A stretch of DNA of 64,000 bases from Plantago major. Lineage: Eukaryota > Streptophyta > Magnoliopsida > Lamiales > Plantaginaceae. Location of the stretch: assembly GCA_026545765.1 (NCBI GenBank), contig CM048841.1:62793608-62857607 (forward strand), read 5' to 3'. A program made the translations under genes and the position numbers. Shown here in pieces: positions 1 to 9,589 of the stretch. A model generated the notes under the pieces. That model was not told where the DNA came from and searched no databases. It saw nothing but the letters and a program-made list of their open reading frames with translations. Position 1 is the stretch's first letter. The number at the start of each line of letters is the position of its first letter.

Positions 1-1270
1 GTGCAAAGCAACTTTGGTCGTATAGCTGGTAACAATCTTCTCTAGATCAAACACCTATCATAATACAAGTGTTTGTACTATCAAGCACTTCACATGATAT
101 TTTTTCAAAACTTACCCACATGTTATCATCACAGAGCTGACTTATGCTAATGAGGTTTGCCTTTAATCCCTCTACTAAGAGAACACCTTCCAAGGATGGA
201 AGTCCTTTGTGATTAAAGTTCCCTTTCAATGATTACGCTTTTCTCTCCACTACCATAAGTAATTGTACCTTTGGTTAGTGCAATAATATCTTTGAGATGG
301 ATTGAAGATCCGGTCATATGAGAACACCCACTATCAAAGGCGGAGTTCTTCCAGTCGGTTTAGCGACACAAAACCATATGACATACTTCACTAGACTTGA
401 TTGTCCAAACTCTTTTAGTTTTACATTTAGTACAGATTTTCTCAAGTTTGTTCGGTGTTGTGACAATATCCGTTTTAAGAGATTTTTCGGTGTTTTTAGG
501 ATATTGTACGATCTGACAAGGAACACTTGGTTTTTGTTTATCCAAGGAGATTTTCTTCGTTCTTTTTGGAGTCTTACTTTGCACATTCAAGACCTTCTTT
601 TCATTACTCGGGATAGGAGTATATGTTGATTTAGTGTTTCCATCTAGTGTTGTAGCAACATCAGAGATGTCCACACTATCATCACCAACATTCGTCTCCT
701 TGTCCTGGGTTTTTAGAAACTTGAAACATAAAGGTTTTTCGACCGACTTTTAAGCGAATTGACAAACAAAGTCCTTTTCTTATTAGAATCGAGGTCATTT
801 CCTTCTTTCACAAAAACAAAAGTCCTTCTTAGTAGTACCTTGATTACCTAAACCTAGCATCTCATCAAGTTTAGATGTACCTGTATTGAGTTTGACAAAA
901 GTAAGCTCATGAAGTTTCAATTTAGATGATACCTTTCAAAGTTCTAAATCCTTCTTGGTGAGACTTACTTCAAGTCTTGCAATGGTCTCCTTCAGTTCTT
1001 CGTTCTCCTTGGCCAGTGCCTTCTCGGATTTCATTATCTTTTTCAGTTCTTGCAATACATCGTTGTATATGATCTTGAGTTCTTCAGCAAATTCTTCCTA
1101 ACTCAATTCACCTTCGAACGGATAATCTGTTACAAGATCAACAGATCCATGCATACAACAAGAGATATCTATGTCTACCTGATCAGTACAATCATTAATG
1201 ATATTGTCAAGACATTCTGATTCATCCATAAAGAACAAATCCTGCATAGAGTGATTAGAGATAGTGTTCT
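1..1270 (-). mobile_element. SIRE-type Ty1/copia fragment: gag C-terminus to pre-integrase region
   Basis: Read on the minus strand, 1130-930 encodes a charged heptad-rich stretch (ELKKIMKSEKALAKENEELK) typical of the coiled coil that follows the zinc knuckle in Sirevirus gag. It is followed by a segment like FVKLNTGTSKLDEMLGLG, a gag C-terminal hallmark, then a lysine-rich stretch (674-360). At 229-47 lies GLPSLEGVLLVEGLKANLIS and ISQLCDD, the pre-integrase block of SIRE1-like polyproteins. The element runs off the left edge. Its upstream side joins the accessory region at about 1270 without a visible LTR. It differs in sequence from the same region of copia C1 (7639-8289), so it is another subfamily. 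It is a broken fossil with several breaks. Confidence 0.75.
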
Positions 1271-1455
1271 AATGATACTCCATTTCCAGGCATGCTCAAT
1301 TCTGATATCTGATAGCTTGAAGTAATCATATATGATCCTCAGATATCTGATGTCACTCTTGTATTACTGAGGTGCAGTGCCTCGGATATATCTGAATATG
1401 AGGAGGAGGAGAATCGATCCTCAGTTGTCTTTCTTTCTGTTTGAACCTGAGATTA

Positions 1456-2134
1456 GAAACATAACACTTAGGAAATTTTATCAAGAAAAATCTTAGTGAC
1501 AAATCAGATATCTGAGAGGTCAATTACCTCCGTTGGAGGCTCAGATACTTTTCTCTCACAGACTAGTGCAGTCTCTAGAATCTTTTCTTGTGATGAAGGC
1601 CTTGATGCCTCATCAATTTCCATATGTAGTGAGGATTGAGTGGGCAACTCCTCAACAACTTCTACTTCTTTTTGAACCTGTTAAGTAGAATGTGTTAGTT
1701 TGAGAAAAATGATCAGAGATTTGTTCTTTGAAGAATATAGATATCAGAATGAAATACCTTCTCTGCAGAAGGTTCAGATACTCGTTCTGCAGAGACCATA
1801 GAAGTCTCTGGATTCCACCCTGAAGAGATAGACTTTTCATTCTCTTCATTTTTCTTCTCAGTTGGAGCCTATTAGAAACAAACACTTATTGGACAAGTGT
1901 ATAAAGCACATATCTGAGTTATATCTCAAGGAACTATTTTCTACCTGTAAGACAGGCTCCTGTTCCTTAAGTGGTGAGGCTATGGAAGCCTCCTTTTCAG
2001 ATTCTGAGATAAGCTTTGCAGCTTCCTCTTATTGTTATGTTTCTAAATCAGCCTGTAACAAAGAAATTTCATTAAATAACAAGATTTATCAAACAAAAAT
2101 ATCACAAGTAAAGAGTTAAACCATTCAGCTACCT
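1456..2134 (-). other. Tail of the accessory gene with four short GT-AG intervals
   Basis: On the minus strand this stretch alternates open segments rich in E, S and P with four intervals of about 70-85 nt. Each begins GT and ends in a pyrimidine-rich run plus CAG or TAG. The open segments repeat a theme (EPS-S-EKS, E-PVQ) like that of the acidic block upstream. Introns this short and regular are normal for plant genes. The intervals look like genuine introns of the accessory transcript, which would make it a multi-exon gene. No protein domain is recognisable here. Confidence 0.5.
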
Positions 2135-2240
2135 GAGCAATGCCAGGCTGATTGGTTTCTGGAACTTGTGAAGTTTCCATGCGTTGGTCTTGTTGTTCTT
2201 GGACCACTTCTTTGTTGGAAGTTTGAGGTACTTCAGACCT

Positions 2241-3122
2241 TTAGTGTATGACTTCGATTTGCCTCCACAGTTGATCATTCTGAGTAGATGCCTCAGTTTG
2301 ATCCCTCTCATTGAGTTTGGGAACCTGCTTTTTTGCAGGATTTTCTTCAGCAAGAAAAGATGCTGGTGTCTGCAACTCAAGTACCATTTCAGCAGTATCC
2401 ACATCTGGCTGTTGTGGTTGTTGTGCTTGAGACAAACTTTTGAGTGTTGAGGCAATGGCAGTATCCTCCAATACTAAGCTATCACTCATCAGAGCATCTT
2501 CAATTTGCTTCAGTCTTTCTTGCTCTGATGGTGTAATTTGTACAGTGACCTTGGACAAAGTTGCTTCTTCAGCAACCTTGGAATCAAGTGCTTGTTCAGC
2601 AACCTGTGGTGTAGGTTCTTCTTCAGATACCTCCACACTGGTTACTTTTTCAGTAACCTTAGCCCTTTTTGATTTCTCTTGGACTTGAGAGATGAATAAA
2701 TCATCATCTTCATCGTCAGAGCTCTCATCAGCATTATGAACTGATTGGTCCATAATCCCTGCGGTTTCTACAGATAGGGCTTGGTATTTACCACTACTTT
2801 CTTTAGCGGTATTGATGAGTTCATCAGCAAGGCTTTCGGAAGTAGTTTTGACATTTATGAAAGCACTTTCTCTTGCTGAGTCTACTTGTTCAGTTGTCGA
2901 TACTTCTTTTGAAGCATTGATGAGTTCATTTGCATTTATGAGTTCATCAGCAGTAGCGGCAGGTATTTGGGAATCAACAACCTCAATGGGTGTGCCTTTG
3001 GGTTTGCCAGCAGACTTCTTTCGTGAAGTTCTGGGCTTCTTGGTCGCAACTTTTCCCTCAGATACCTCTTCAGTCTTTCGCTTCTTGGAACCTTTCTGAG
3101 ATCCAGTAACCATTTTCATCAA
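2241..3122 (-). CDS. Accessory protein, basic then acidic disordered block
   Basis: This block directly follows the domain block at 3141-4022 on the same strand and opens MMKMVTGSQKGSKKRKTEEV. Residues 8-45 hold clustered basic motifs (KGSKKRK, KKPRTSRKKSAGKPKG) that would serve as nuclear localisation signals. The rest is low-complexity, rich in E, S, T and A, with repeats of ADELINA/ANELINA/ADELINT near residues 57-105, an acidic patch SSDDEDDDLF around residue 138 and a QQPQQP stretch near 235. I see no enzyme motif. Related plant retroelement ORFs have the same plan of folded domain, basic patch and acidic tail. The coding sense continues past 2241 in another frame up to a splice-like GT at about 2134. 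Confidence 0.6.
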   Translation of the reverse strand: MMKMVTGSQKGSKKRKTEEVSEGKVATKKPRTSRKKSAGKPKGTPIEVVDSQIPAATADELINANELINASKEVSTTEQVDSARESAFINVKTTSESLADELINTAKESSGKYQALSVETAGIMDQSVHNADESSDDEDDDLFISQVQEKSKRAKVTEKVTSVEVSEEEPTPQVAEQALDSKVAEEATLSKVTVQITPSEQERLKQIEDALMSDSLVLEDTAIASTLKSLSQAQQPQQPDVDTAEMVLELQTPASFLAEENPAKKQVPKLNERDQTEASTQNDQLWRQIEVIH

Positions 3123-3140
3123 GTTCGTATACTCATATTT

Positions 3141-4022
3141 TTAGAGTAGGTTACTGTTGGCAATGTTAGCCTTCTCTATGAGCTCAATGCCAAGCTTCTC
3201 CAGCAAGTAGCATATCTTTAGACCATAGCTCACTGTGGCCTTTGGCTCAGCAAGTCCCTTAGCAATTTTAGGCTCAAAGCCTTGAATCTTCTTCACAAAC
3301 TTCATAAAGGCATACTTGCCCCAATTGAAAGTGTTTTTCAGCCTTTTGTCTTGTTGTTGAAACAAGAACATCATCATCCAGCGTTCTTGGCTTATCTGGT
3401 CAACACCTCCTTGTAGACCATCAAAGCATCTGTGAAGAATGCATGCCAACACATCCCAGTGAACCCGGGATGTGGTTCTGATGTCAACAAGCTTGAAATC
3501 AGTGGGTGTATCTTGTTTGTTAGTGTCACACACACCACTGTACAGCTGTTTTACACCTTCAAGGAGATCTTCCTCCTTGGTGTCTATTTCAAAATAATTT
3601 CCAAGATTTTGAAGATGAAACAACTTACAAAAAGTTGTTAAGTCCAAAAGGATTTCCTTTCCTTGGACCTTAGTTTTTATAGACACTATTGTAGTGCCTT
3701 CAGAAGCACAGGATATAATCCTGGAGTTATTGTAGAATTCTAACACATCCAGTGAAGAAACTCCACTAGGAAGAGCAGATAGAAAACCCTTGATTTGTGC
3801 CTTTTCAAGCATGTCAAGAATCAGTTTCCTATCGACTTGGTTTTCAACTGCAGCCGTGAGGTACTCCTCAATCATGGCACCACCCCAAATCATCCTGTGA
3901 TTTGAAGTCCAATGATCGGGATTAAAGTCTCCTACCAATCGATTGTTCACTATAACCAACTCTGGTGCTTGCTTTTCAGCAGTACCAGTGGTAGAAGATT
4001 GAGATTTCTGCTTAGGAGCCAT
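3141..4022 (-). CDS. Retroelement-associated accessory protein, N-terminal domain block
   Basis: An open frame of 293 codons starts MAPKQKSQSS. After a short polar leader, residues about 25-290 look like one folded domain: a segment around residue 90 with YNNSRIIS, then VQGKEILLDLTTFCKLFHL, then RVHWDVLACILHRC, then WGKYAFMKFV and a hydrophobic LKICYLLEKLGIEL near the end. This order (FYNNAR, VQGK, WDVLA, WG, GF, ICxLL) matches, from memory, a plant family often labelled putative plant transposon protein or, in Gesneriaceae, dystroglycan-like. I see no signal peptide and no membrane segment, so an envelope-like role is not supported. The start is the first Met after a TATA-like box 170 bp upstream (4194-4201). 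It lies downstream of copia C1 pol on the same strand, the place of the extra ORF in Sireviruses. The function is unknown. Confidence 0.7.
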   Translation of the reverse strand: MAPKQKSQSSTTGTAEKQAPELVIVNNRLVGDFNPDHWTSNHRMIWGGAMIEEYLTAAVENQVDRKLILDMLEKAQIKGFLSALPSGVSSLDVLEFYNNSRIISCASEGTTIVSIKTKVQGKEILLDLTTFCKLFHLQNLGNYFEIDTKEEDLLEGVKQLYSGVCDTNKQDTPTDFKLVDIRTTSRVHWDVLACILHRCFDGLQGGVDQISQERWMMMFLFQQQDKRLKNTFNWGKYAFMKFVKKIQGFEPKIAKGLAEPKATVSYGLKICYLLEKLGIELIEKANIANSNLL

Positions 4023-4193
4023 CTCTTTATATAGTGCAAGTGTTTGAAAGTCTAAAAGAGATTTGGGTGAGAGATTAGTGATTCTTTGCAGAAAAACTAA
4101 CAGAGATTTGCAGAGGTTGAAGAATGGTTTTTGCTATTCTTGTGAAAGTCTGAATGTTGGATTAGGCGAAAGTGATTTCTTTTGCCAAAATCC

Positions 4194-4201
4194 TATATAT
4201 A
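4194..4201 (-). promoter_or_regulatory. TATA-like box upstream of the accessory ORF
   Basis: TATATATA lies 172 bp before the ATG at 4022, which would allow a 5' leader of about 140 nt. A second TATATAAA sits only 8 nt before the ATG, too close to serve this start. The box suggests the accessory gene could have its own promoter rather than depend on the LTR. This is inference from one motif. Confidence 0.35.
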
Positions 4202-4615
4202 GCAATGTAATTCTAGCAAACCTATACATACAAATTGGTTTTGTATATGCGTGTCAATAATGCGATGGCGTGGGTAAAAGTTTATTCGGCATTAAATGCA
4301 TAGTGGGCCACATCTGAATTTCAACAGTCCACTATTTACAGAGAATTAATCTCCGCCGTTAAGATAAATAACCCATTTTATCAAGGGTCACCATTGCTTC
4401 TTCAGCAATGATCACAATCAACAATTGTAATTGTGCCAATTTAATGAGTTTTGGCTATTAGCTATCTGAATCACGTTTCTGTGTGAATGAGAGCACTGTT
4501 TGTATCTGAGTCTATCTTATACTTGTTATTTTTTCAAAGTTTTTCATAAAGATAGAAATAATACAAATTTCAAGATAGTAGTTGACTGAAGATAGTTGTA
4601 CTATTCTCTTTTGTG

Positions 4616-4624
4616 TTCCCCCTC
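4616..4624 (-). other. Polypurine-tract-like site downstream of C1 pol
   Basis: The minus strand reads GAGGGGGAA, about 250 bp after the end of the copia C1 RNase H coding sense. This is the kind of tract that primes plus-strand DNA synthesis in copia elements. No LTR start (TGTT) follows immediately, so it may be an internal tract of the sort found before extra ORFs in Sireviruses. Confidence 0.4.
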
Positions 4625-4701
4625 ACTGAGTGATCTAGATATCTGAGTATCCGTCTCAGAAATCTTCATATAACCAATTTACCCTTTAGCCTTTGGTTTC
4701 C

Positions 4702-4841
4702 GGATACACGTTCCAGATTCCTCTTTTCTGGATACCCGTTCCAGATTCTTCTTCTCTAGATACCCGTTCCAGATTCCCATTCTCTAGATACCCGTTCCAG
4801 ATTCCTCTTATCTGGATACTCGTTCCAGATTCCTTTTCTCT
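4702..4841. repeat. 28-bp minisatellite, five copies
   Basis: Five head-to-tail units share the core GATACCCGTTCCAGATTC. Their GATA starts fall at 4703, 4731, 4759, 4787 and 4815, an exact 28-bp period. Units differ by a few substitutions only. The array sits between the end of C1 pol and the accessory ORF. Confidence 0.9.
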
Positions 4842-4869
4842 CCCTTTGATATCTTCTTCAGGTATCTGA

Positions 4870-6653
4870 ACTTTTTTAGTTCTTTGGTAGCTGCATTAGT
4901 CCAAGACTATGTCTTAAGGCTAAGAATCTACTTTCTTGTAGTGGCTTAGTTAAGATATCTGCAAGTTGGTCTTCAGTGCCAATCTTGAGTATCTCTATAT
5001 TGCCTTTTCAACATGGTCTACGATGAAGTGGTGTCTAACATCAATGTGCTTTGTTCTTGCATGAAACTTAGGATTACGAGTTATGGCAATAGCACTTGTG
5101 TTGTCCTGAAAGGAGTTTTCTCTTCATTGAGTCCATAGTCTACGAGTTGTTGTATCCACAATATCATGAAGCCTGACACCCGAAATAATGTATTGACCTC
5201 TATGGTAGATGTGGCAATTGAATTTTGTTTCTTCTTTGAACGAAGATATCAATCTAGCACCAAGAAATTGACAAGTTCCTGAGGTGCTTTTTCTATCAAG
5301 CAATGATCCAGCATAGTCGGCATCTGAATAGCCAACCAAACTCAATCCACTATCTTTTGGATACCACAGTCGAACTTCTACAGTACCTTTTACATACCTT
5401 AATATTTTCAAGCAATGTTGTAGTGTGATTGCATTAGATTTGTCTGAAATCTAGCACACTCAATTGCATATTGAATATCGAGTCTACTTGCGGTGAGATG
5501 CAGAGACCCGATCAATTTCCTATACTTATGTTCTTCCACACTCTTGTCGATTCGGTATAGGTCATTTTGGTTCCAATGCTCATAGGTATCTTAGCATTCT
5601 ATTGAGGCTTTAGATTAAACTTGTTGATCATGTCCTTTGCATACTTTGTTTGACTAATGAATATTCCATCATTGAGTTGCTTGACTTGTAGCCCTAGGAT
5701 GTTATTCAATTCTCCCATCATGCTCATCTCAAATTTACATTTCATGAGTTCAGCAAAGTCTTCACAAAGTTGCTTGTCTTTAGATCCAAATATAATGTCA
5801 TCAACATATACTTGAACTAAAAGTAGTTTCCCATCATGGTTCAATGTGAAGAGTGTTTTATCAACATCTCCTTTCTTAAAACCACTTTCTAGTAGGTGTC
5901 GGCCAATGTATCATACCATGCTCTTGGAGCTTGTTTGACATCTGAGCTTTACGAGTTCTGAGACCATCCTACTTTCTGAGGAAACTTCAAAACCTGGTGT
6001 TGCTCATAAACTTCCTCAGAAAGTTCACCATTTAGGAATGCACTCTTGACATCCATTTGATAAACTGTAAAGTCATTACGAGCTGCAAAGGCAAGAAAGA
6101 GTCTTATTGCATCCAATCTTTGGCAAGTGCAAAGATTCATCAAAATCTAGTCCTTTAGTGCAGGTGAATCCTTTGGCAACCAACCTAGATTTGTTTGGTT
6201 ATTTCACCAAACTCATTCATTTTGTTTACGAAAACCCACTTGGTTCCGATTCTGATATTAAAATCGACAAATGGAACGGTTTCACGACATTGTTTCTCTC
6301 AAATTGATCGACTCTTCTTGCATTGCAGAGATCAATCTTGATCCTTTAGTGCTTCTTACGTAGTTTTATGTTCAATATTTGAGATAAAACATCCATAGAG
6401 ACAATTTGCATTTTTTGATTGCTCTTCTAGTTCTAACTCCTTGGTCTATGGGACCAATCACATCCTTTGCAGGATAATTTCTTATCCATTTCATAATGGG
6501 TTTTGAACTAGTAGGATCAATATAATTTTGATTTGAATGTGAATCAATATGATCTTGATGGGATACTTGTGTAGTATCTAATATATCTGAGACATGAGAA
6601 ATGCCATGGATATCTGACACTCTTTTAGTGTTAGAGATATCTGGAACATGCAT
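4870..6653 (-). pseudogene. Copia C1 linker, reverse transcriptase and RNase H fossil
   Basis: The linker (6653-6372) contains IDPTSSKPIMKWIRNYPAKD just before RT. RT sense includes [20 protein letters not shown] with [11 protein letters not shown] (about 6100-6000) and QVYVDDIIFGSKDKQL, the YVDD catalytic site near 5790. RNase H follows with GYSDADYAGSLLDRKSTSGT (about 5330-5270), and the pol end has a target like RNPKFHARTKHIDVRHHF near 5050. The order RT then RNase H after integrase defines Ty1/copia. Broken, with multiple breaks. Confidence 0.85.
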
Positions 6654-6929
6654 TTCAGCAATCTCATTTTCAGATACCTTTTGATGATGAAGGTTCTCGA
6701 TAACTTTGTTCCATTTACGGAATTCTCATAGGAAATTCTTCATCATGTCTTAGAGTCATCTGGTTGTTACTAAGCATAGGTTGCTATTCATCATCAGACT
6801 TATCCTCAATTTAATTGATAGAATTGTTTCCTTTTGAGGATCCTTTTTCAGAATCTTTAATCATCAGTTCCTTGAACCAATCTGAGAGATCATCATTCAA
6901 GAGTACTTTCTTTTTTCCTTCATAGAATA

Positions 6930-7678
6930 CTACATGAACAGATTCCTCAATCTTTTGGGTTCTTTTGTTGTAGATTCTATAGGCTTTTCTATTAAGAGAA
7001 TAACTAAGAAATTCTCCTTCATATTCCTTTGGTTGAAATGTCTCAAGTATTCTTTTCCATTGTTAAGAATGAAACATCTGCAACCAAACACCCTTAGATG
7101 TTTGATACTAGGGGGTCTACCAATGAAAAGCTCGTAAGGAGTTTTGTCATGGTGTTTGTTAATCAAACATCTATTTTGAGTGTAGCAGGCTGTTTTTACA
7201 GCTTCAACCCAATAGATTTCACTTATTTCAGTGCCAACGAGCATTGTTCTTTTAGGGTCCTATTCTTCCTTTCAGCAACACCATTTTGTTGTGGTGTTCT
7301 TACGGAAGATAGTTGATGCTGTATACCTTTGCAGGTACAAAACTCTTTTATGTACTGGTTCACAAACTCAGTACCATGGTCTTTTTTGATTCTGATACCT
7401 TGTCCTTTTCAAAACTTGAGCTTATTGAGCCAAGTTGGGTATGTCGACCTTGCATCAAATTTGTGTTTGAGGAAGACAACCCAAGTGAATCTTGAGTAAT
7501 CATCAACAACAACCATACCATACTTCTTTCCTGCATAACTAGTTACAGAGGATTCAAAAAGATCCATATGTAACATTTGCAGTGGCCTTTCACTGGAATG
7601 TCTAGTTTTGGACTTGAAAGATGTTTTGGATTGTTTTCTCATTTGTGGTGAGCATATACCATCTTTTCTATATGCCAT
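6930..7678 (-). pseudogene. Copia C1 integrase core fossil
   Basis: The minus strand encodes RPLQMLHMDLFESSVTSYAG then VVVDDYSRFTWVVFLKHK, the integrase catalytic core, and further down TACYTQNRCLINKHHDKTPY with ELFIGRPPSIKHLRVFGCRC, the C-terminal core typical of copia integrases. The protein inserts element cDNA into the host chromosome. Several breaks are present. Confidence 0.85.
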
Positions 7679-8289
7679 TTTGGGTAAACCGACCTGACTC
7701 TTTCTTGGCTAGCTTGTTGAGTTTTGAAATTCAAGTGACTTATTCTTTTATGCCATAGCCAATTTTCTTGATGTGTGATTGACTCACCATGAGACATTCT
7801 TGATTGTGGCGATGCCCAATCGGCAACATAAAGATTTCCTTTTAGCCTTGCAACCAAGTATATGCTTTGACTCATTGTCGATCACTTTACATAGTTTTGA
7901 CTTGATCTTGTGATGTACCCTTTGTCTACTAGTTGACTCATGCTTAGGAGATTATATTTCAATTCCTTTACATGTAGTACTTCAGAGATTGTAAGGGCTC
8001 CAAACATCAGATTGCCAGATCCTATGGTTGGATTTTCATCTCCTCCAGCAAACCTTATAATTGGTCCATCATTGCACTTTATGTAGTCAATCAAATTTGC
8101 TTTGTCTCCTGTCATGTGCTTCCCACATCCACCATCAAAATGCCACTTTGGATTAGTCTTTAGAGTGTTCTCATCAGCCATTAGACAAGGTTCAGTGTTG
8201 GAGATATCTGGAAATATTTCTTCAGTCACTTCACACACTTCTTTCTTCTTTTGACCAAAGTCGATCACTTCATTAGAAACACCGCACAT
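7639..8289 (-). pseudogene. Copia C1 protease and pre-integrase region
   Basis: The minus frame carries WHFDGGCGKHMTGDKANL, the copia aspartic protease neighbourhood (usually D-SG-C-HMTG). It is followed by IRFAGGDENPTIGSGNL and then LHVKELKYNLLSMSQL, the standard pre-integrase block. The downstream segment with LWHKRISHLNFKTQQ is the zinc-binding HHCC start of integrase. It is a broken fossil. Confidence 0.8.
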
Positions 8290-8429
8290 TTACGAGAAAG
8301 GCGTGGAATCATCGAGTCTTCATTCTAAGAATCGGACTCGATGTCTAAACATCTAGTTGGAGTTGAATCTTTTTTTTTCTTCAGTGAGCATAGCTCTCTG
8401 ACTTCTCTTGAAGTTTCTTCTATCTTTCT

Positions 8430-9531
8430 TGTCACCTGTCTTTAGTTTGTGGAAGGCAGGACAATCCTTCTTGAAATTACCAGGTTTTTGACAATAGAAA
8501 CATATATCGTTTCCGATTTCTACTTCCTCAATACTTGATGCTTTACGGGCGGCTTGTTCGTGAGCTTTGCATATTTTGTACTAGTGATAGTTTGAGCCTA
8601 AATGCTTTTGACTTCTCTTTGGCTTTTCTTCTCTCTATTTCCCGGTGACATATTTTCTCATTTGCTTCTGACAGAGCATCCTCAGTCACCTCCTTGCCTT
8701 CCTTCTTTTCAGATGTTCCTTGAGCAACTAGATCAACATTCTGCAACTTTTCAGCTATTTGTTCTCTTTGAGTTGTCTCATAGTCAACAGTGTCAAGGTG
8801 AGAGAAAAGTTCCACTGGAGTGATATCTGGCATTCCTTGGTTAAAGTAGAAAAACTTTGTGTGCTCCCAGTTATGATTTAGACTTCTCACAATAGTCTTA
8901 ATCTTTTACATTTGGTATATTTATTACTTTCACCAAGTGCAGCCATGTCACTCATAAGTGTTGTAAATCGAAAATCTAGTTCTTCAAGAGTCTTTGTGGG
9001 ACCTTGTTTAAAGTTTTGGAATTTGAGCTTCAAAACTTCGAACTTATTTTCTTTCATTTTCTCAGTGCCGGCACAGATTTCTTCAATCAGTTGCCAGGCC
9101 ACTTTCACCGTTTTTTACCCAGTTTACACTATATGTGCTTTGGAGTAGAACGTATGATGATATTACGAGCCTGACCATCCATTCGATTTCTCTTGGCATC
9201 TCCGATGTCCAGAGCTCTCTGGGCTTTGGTTCGTAAATAACTTGTGGCGAGTCTACGCCTTTGGTTGGCGCATCTATCTGTGAAGACCCATCGCTTTGTT
9301 CTGTCTACCATTAGAAACCTCTGTGACCTGCTTGAGTTGTTGAATGACTATTGGGCCATTCTTTATCACGTCGATCATTTCGTCACCGATGGATTCAAGG
9401 TGTAGCATCATGTTGTTCTTCCATTTCTCATAATTCTCTGGCTTGAGAATTGGAGTGTCACTTAAAGACATACTGCAGCAAACACACGAAACAAACAAAT
9501 CAAGTGTAGGTGAAAAGCAGTTAGTGGGCAC
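8430..9531 (-). pseudogene. Copia C1 gag fossil
   Basis: The reading begins near MSLSDTPILKPENYEKWKNN, the start of the copia UBN2-type gag domain, which forms the particle shell. Further on, KFQNFKQGPTKTLEELDFRF and TTLMSDMAALG are the conserved middle of that domain. A CCHC zinc knuckle (CFYCQKPGNFKKDC) is encoded near 8455-8510 and would bind RNA. Helical, charged sequence (EANEKICHREIERRKAKEKS) lies between. The gene is broken in several places. Confidence 0.8.
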
Positions 9532-9578
9532 TTATCTGGGATCTAGGTTAGGTCACGAAGGCTGGGAACATCACCTTT

Positions 9579-9587
9579 CTGATACCA
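9579..9587 (-). other. Primer binding site of copia C1
   Basis: The minus strand reads TGGTATCAG two bases after the LTR end. It is complementary to the 3' end of plant initiator methionine tRNA, the usual copia primer. Confidence 0.85.
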
Positions 9588-9589
9588 CT

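Larger units (their letters stand above)
4030..4870. other. Non-coding spacer between C1 pol and the accessory ORF
   Basis: This 840-bp AT-rich stretch has no credible coding sense. It contains the TATA-like box, the polypurine-like site, the minisatellite and scattered copies of the ATATCTGAG motif (for example at 4639). Confidence 0.6.

Noticed and set aside
2812-3099. Open plus-strand frames opposite the accessory ORF (for example 2440-2688 and 2812-3099)
   Set aside because: They are serine and alanine rich mirrors of the minus-strand acidic coding text and show no motif of their own.
3141-4022. Accessory protein as a retroviral envelope
   Set aside because: No signal peptide, membrane segment, cysteine pattern or cleavage site is visible; only its position recalls an envelope-like ORF.
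4702-4841. Regular 28-bp repeats that could be taken for a CRISPR array
   Set aside because: Units are contiguous with no unique spacers, and the window is plant nuclear DNA.
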